DNA from: Globisporangium splendens | Taxonomy: Eukaryota; Oomycota; Peronosporomycetes; Pythiales; Pythiaceae | Assembly: GCA_006386115.1 (NCBI GenBank) | Contig: VFIW01000100.1 | Location: 54,464-118,463 of the forward strand | Reading direction: 5' to 3' | DNA length: 64,000 nucleotides | Part shown: one piece after another, positions 60,475 to 64,000 of the stretch | How the letters are laid out: every line of letters begins with the position of its first letter | Position numbering within the stretch: the first letter of the stretch is position 1 | The notes under the pieces: generated by a model | The model's input: the letters and a program-made list of their open reading frames with translations, nothing else | Database searches by the model: none | What the model was told of the DNA's origin: nothing | Translations under genes and position numbers: made by a program

Positions 60475-62082
60475 TCACTGCTCAGTGGCGGTGGCTGCAT
60501 CCACAGATCGAACCGTGACGTTCACGGGACCTCTGATCGTCAGCGTGATCGACGGACGGTACGTGTACGCCATCGGGTCGCGCTCCGTCGTGAAGTCGAA
60601 CTTGCTCAGCACAGCCGCCATCGCGATCTTCATCTCCAGCAGCGCAAACTTCATGCCCAGACACATGCGTGGACCGCCCAGAAACGCCGTGAACTTGAAC
60701 GGCGACACCTCGATGAGCTTTCCGGTCGCTGGGTCGATCCATCGATCCGGGTTGTACACCTCGGCGTCGTCTCCCCAGACTTGCGTCAAGCGCGCCATCG
60801 CGTAGTGGGGCAACGCCACGCGCGTCCCTGCTTTGATGAACGTGCCGTCATGCAGCGTCGTGTCTCGCAACGCTGTGCGCGCATTCATCGCGACGACGGG
60901 GTTCAAGCGAATGCTTTCGCGGAGCGCTGCCTCGAGGAACGTCAGCTGCTGCACGTCCTCCATACTGGGTACACTTGTGATGGCGGCGCCATTCCTCAAT
61001 TTGGGTAGCTTGTCGTAGATCTCCTGACGCACGCGAGCGAGGATTGACGGCGACCGATTCAGCATGAGGATAAACCACGCCATGCTCTGCGAGGTCGTAT
61101 CTCGACCCGCGGCCAAAAAGCTCATCGTCATATCTCGGATCAGAGTCGCGTCGGTGTCGACACTGCCGTTATATTCGCCATTCGAGTACCCAGTCGACTC
61201 TTTCTCTAGAAACAGCGAGATGAGATCTTTTGACTTGGTGTCAGCATCGCTCTTGGTTCTCGCTTGTCCCATTGACCGTTTGATGACATTGAGCGTAAAA
61301 TCATTGATCACTTTCACGTCTTTCGCCATTTGCTTCTCTTTCCCAATATTGAGCCATTTCCGGAGCTGCCACGACCAGACGGGGACTTGGAATCGCGAGA
61401 GCAGGTTCAGCGACGCGCGCTCAAACGCATCCAGGAGCTCCGGGTTCTCGTTCGACTCGAGACCGTGCAAGTCCACACCAAAGCCGATCTTCGTGAACAC
61501 ATCCATCGTAAACAGGTCCAGCATCCGTTTGATGTTGACAGTCTCCTTCGTTTCAGCAATCTCTGCGAGACGCTCACACAAGATCTCCGTGTAATGCATT
61601 ACAGTGTGCTCCATGGTATCGCGCATCATCTGCAGCGAGAACAGGTGGCTCGCTGTCTTGCGCTGGTGCATCCAGAGCATACCGTCCACTGCGAAAATCC
61701 CTTTGCCCAACACATCATACAGCGTGATTGAATTGAGTTCGCCCTTCCCGAAATCCTCAAACTTCGTCTTCAGCACGTGCTCAAAGGCCGCAGGCGAGGT
61801 TAACACAATCGTCACGGGTCTGCCCATGGCTTTTACGCGCCAAATCTGACCATTCTGCTTGCGCGTCTCGTCCAGCAGGAAGTCGTAGATGCGGCCAGGG
61901 TACCGAAACATAATGTCGAACGTGTTGTACACGATTGGGAGCGTCGTCGCCGGCTGCGGCAGATGGCGAACCGCGCGCTCCGCGGCGCTCGGGAACGCGA
62001 GGTACCCGAGAAGCACGGCGACGCCCGTGACCGCGAGCACCACGGGCGTGCAAAGCGCATGCAAAGCGCTGTCCTCACCCAT
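60475..62082 (-). CDS. cytochrome P450, CYP86-clan-like
   Basis: Intronless, 535 residues. An N-terminal membrane anchor (VVLAVTGVAVLLGYLAF) is followed by the P450 fold: C-helix region WMHQRKTASHLFS, I-helix AAGRDTTSQ (about residue 325), ExxR in RESIRLNP (about 388), the PERF-like YNPDRWIDP, and the heme loop FLGGPRMCLGMKFA with the axial Cys at about 474. WMHQRKxASHxFS and the position of the hydroxylated-fatty-acid-type motifs resemble CYP86/94 and oomycete CYP5014-type omega-hydroxylases, so fatty acids are the likely substrate (inference). ER-bound, needs a CPR partner not in this window. Confidence 0.93.
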   Translation of the reverse strand: MGEDSALHALCTPVVLAVTGVAVLLGYLAFPSAAERAVRHLPQPATTLPIVYNTFDIMFRYPGRIYDFLLDETRKQNGQIWRVKAMGRPVTIVLTSPAAFEHVLKTKFEDFGKGELNSITLYDVLGKGIFAVDGMLWMHQRKTASHLFSLQMMRDTMEHTVMHYTEILCERLAEIAETKETVNIKRMLDLFTMDVFTKIGFGVDLHGLESNENPELLDAFERASLNLLSRFQVPVWSWQLRKWLNIGKEKQMAKDVKVINDFTLNVIKRSMGQARTKSDADTKSKDLISLFLEKESTGYSNGEYNGSVDTDATLIRDMTMSFLAAGRDTTSQSMAWFILMLNRSPSILARVRQEIYDKLPKLRNGAAITSVPSMEDVQQLTFLEAALRESIRLNPVVAMNARTALRDTTLHDGTFIKAGTRVALPHYAMARLTQVWGDDAEVYNPDRWIDPATGKLIEVSPFKFTAFLGGPRMCLGMKFALLEMKIAMAAVLSKFDFTTERDPMAYTYRPSITLTIRGPVNVTVRSVDAATATEQ

Positions 62083-62743
62083 TTGTCAGGAGTTCTTCGG
62101 AGCAACTGTTTCTCTCCCTTTTCTCTTTTTCTTTTATGTGCTGTCCTGGGAAAAGTGGATCGATGACCTTTCCTTTCGGATTCTTTCTGGGATCCAATCA
62201 AAACTGCGACGCTTGTTCAGATCCATGTCCAGTCAAACTTCATTGGGTTGTCCTCGATAGATCTGATACTAAAGTGGCAATGAGTACAGTCATTGTGTGC
62301 TGTAAGAGCAGTTCACAGAACTGATACCAAAGTATCAGAAGGTGTGAGCTGAGACCATCACTGTGCGGACAAACACGACTCCAATTTCATTCCCTCCACC
62401 ACTGAGACAAAGAGCGCGCTGTTCAATAGACACGAACCACCAAAGCAATCCACGCCTACGAAACACTCAGCCAAGTGTCAGATAAATCTGCACACAGAGA
62501 CAGGCAGCGGTCGCGGATGTGTTGTTTTCAAATCGGTGCATAGCCGTATCGCATGAGTGATGATGCTATACAAACACACAGCGTCATCTGGGACTCACCA
62601 GCCAGCGGTTGGTGCAAACCCAGGAAGCTACTTCAGGCAGGCGTGAGCAGCATGGTTGAGTGGATACAGAAGCTGAAGCCTCATTTCGCAATTCGCCTCT
62701 GACGCAACACAAGCATCAAACAGCAACTCAACCTCTTCTCACC
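62083..62743. promoter_or_regulatory. upstream region of P450 and ADH copy F
   Basis: Divergent 661-bp gap. The copy F core element TCATTTCGCAATTCGCC is at 62681-62697, 47-63 bp before the ATG. A small palindrome TGATAC-CAAA-GTATCA lies near 62322-62337 and a related TGATACTAAAG about 55 bp to the left. The GATGACGAGG module of copies A-D is absent. Confidence 0.5.
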
Positions 62744-63808
62744 ATGTCGGCTGCTCCTCGAACCGTCAACGCGTACGCCGGATTCAACAAGGGCGAAGAC
62801 GTCAAGCCGTGGCAGTACGAGTCGCGTCCGCTCGGCGCCGATGACGTCGAGATCAAGATCTCGCACTGCGGCATCTGTGGCTCGGACATCCACTCGCTCG
62901 ACTCGGGGTGGGGTCCCACCACGTACCCTTGCGTCGTGGGTCACGAGATCGTGGGCGAAGTGACGCTCGTGGGTGCGAACGTGACCGAGCTGGCGGTGGG
63001 CGACCGCGTGGGAGTCGGCGCGCAAGTGTCGGCTTGTTTGAACAAGAACGCGGAGGCGCCGTGCAAGCAGTGCGCGGAAGGCGCAGATGCGTACTGCCCG
63101 CACCTCGTGTGGACGTACAACGACCGCTACAAGGAGGACGGCGCCATCACGTACGGCGGGTACGCCGACTACGTGCGTGTGCCTGGTCCGTACGCGTTCA
63201 AGATCCCCGAGAACATCCCATCGGACGTGGCGGCTCCATTGTTGTGCGCTGGTGCGACGGTGTTCACTCCGTTCAAGGAGCTCGGCGTGAAGGAAGGCGA
63301 CCGCGTGGGTGTGATCGGGATCGGCGGTCTGGGCCACTTGGCGATCCAGTTCGCCAAGGCGATGGGTGCCACGGTGGTCGCGTTCTCTCGCTCGGGGAAC
63401 AAGGAAGCGGAGGTGCGCGCGCTGGGTGCTGACGAGTTCGTCAACTACAGCGACGACGCGCAGTCGAAGAAGGCGGCTGGCTCTGTGGACGTGCTGCTGT
63501 TGACGGCGGATGCGAACAACATGCCGTACAGCTTGTTCATGAGTTTCCTGGCGATCCGCGGCACGTGCGTGATGGTGGGTCTGCCGAACGACGAGCTCAA
63601 GTTCCACCCGTTCTTCCTGGTGGGCAACGGCAACAAGCTCATGGGGTCCAAGATCGGCAGTATCGCGGACATCAAGGACATGCTGGCGCTCGCGGCCGAG
63701 AAGAACGTGCGTCCGATCATCCAGAAGATGCCGATGAGCAAGGTGAACGAGGGTCTGTCGATGGTGCGCAACGGCACGGTGCGCTACCGTGTGGTGCTCG
63801 AGAACTAG
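62744..63808 (+). CDS. zinc alcohol dehydrogenase, copy F (chimeric)
   Basis: Intronless, 354 residues. The first nine codons have four nucleotide differences from copies A-D. From about 62771 to 63554 it is identical or almost identical to copy A, and after that it changes abruptly: LAIRGTC, LPNDELKFHPFFLVGN, LALAAEKN and MSKVNEGLSMV. This last part resembles copy E. The catalytic and structural zinc ligands and IGGLGHLAIQF motif are intact, so it should be active. The mosaic pattern indicates gene conversion from an A-D type copy into an older gene. Confidence 0.93.
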   Translation: MSAAPRTVNAYAGFNKGEDVKPWQYESRPLGADDVEIKISHCGICGSDIHSLDSGWGPTTYPCVVGHEIVGEVTLVGANVTELAVGDRVGVGAQVSACLNKNAEAPCKQCAEGADAYCPHLVWTYNDRYKEDGAITYGGYADYVRVPGPYAFKIPENIPSDVAAPLLCAGATVFTPFKELGVKEGDRVGVIGIGGLGHLAIQFAKAMGATVVAFSRSGNKEAEVRALGADEFVNYSDDAQSKKAAGSVDVLLLTADANNMPYSLFMSFLAIRGTCVMVGLPNDELKFHPFFLVGNGNKLMGSKIGSIADIKDMLALAAEKNVRPIIQKMPMSKVNEGLSMVRNGTVRYRVVLEN

Positions 63809-64000
63809 AGAGTGTCGCTAGAACTAGGAGCCAGGAGGAAGCATTTCGTTCGTAAATGGTGTGCCTTTCGACTGCGATAGATAAGAACAATGTACCCTTT
63901 TTTTGAGATGCGTTTGAGGTCGCAGCAAGTCTATAATAGTTTACCGAGAAGTCTCCAAAGCATTCGAGGGCAATAAATGCACAAATAGGTTCGATTTGAC

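Overview
This window is nuclear DNA of an oomycete, most likely a Pythium/Globisporangium/Phytophthora-type peronosporomycete (inference). The evidence is: compact GC-rich genes with few, short (about 70-130 nt) GT-AG introns; ciliary genes beside absorptive-pathogen-type gene families; secreted papain-fold proteins with PAN/Apple tails; a CYP86-clan-like P450; and Inr+FPR-type oomycete core promoters (TCA[C/T]TT followed by AATTC or AATTTG) 20-80 bp upstream of several start codons. No RNA gene, CRISPR array or complete transposon was recognised.

Layout. 1-5.9 kb: 5' three-quarters or more of an ASCC3-type double helicase (minus strand, runs off the left edge). 6.2-7.1 kb: five-exon Josephin deubiquitinase. 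7.3-9.6 kb: thioredoxin-like protein and a PXK-like pseudokinase. 10-11.5 kb: succinyl-CoA ligase beta. 11.9-12.5 kb: ARL3. 13.5-14.7 kb: coiled-coil protein. 16.6-18.5 kb: polytopic membrane protein of a multigene family, with a decayed relative at 26.6-27.5 kb. 21-22 kb: VIT1/CCC1 transporter. 22.3-25.4 kb: divergent pair of ciliary-type genes (short IFT144-like propeller with a membrane tail; PG-rich STPGR protein). 25.6-26.3 kb: PP1 inhibitor-2. 27.6-29.2 kb: cyclic-nucleotide-binding protein. 29.7-41.1 kb: three secreted cysteine-protease paralogues (one with catalytic Cys and His both replaced, one intact, one broken by a single stop) surrounding the propionyl-CoA carboxylase alpha gene. 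41.5-50.8 kb: the most unusual region, four nearly identical zinc alcohol dehydrogenase genes in two head-on palindromes that are themselves a tandem duplication. 51.7-55.3 kb: UBE3C/HUL5 HECT ligase. 56.6-57.6 kb: a divergent fifth ADH. 57.8-62.1 kb: secreted Ser-rich protein, FKBP8-like immunophilin, P450. 62.7-63.8 kb: a sixth, chimeric ADH.

How the genes relate. Succinyl-CoA ligase and propionyl-CoA carboxylase act in the same mitochondrial propionate-to-succinate route but are 22 kb apart and need not be co-regulated. ARL3, the IFT144-like gene and the STPGR gene fit a zoosporic organism. The ADH block is a locus under active amplification and gene conversion: near-perfect palindromes, a 3.1 kb direct repeat with very few differences, a conversion tract in the sixth copy, a shared promoter module, and a fragment of the neighbouring HECT gene marking the edge of the duplication.
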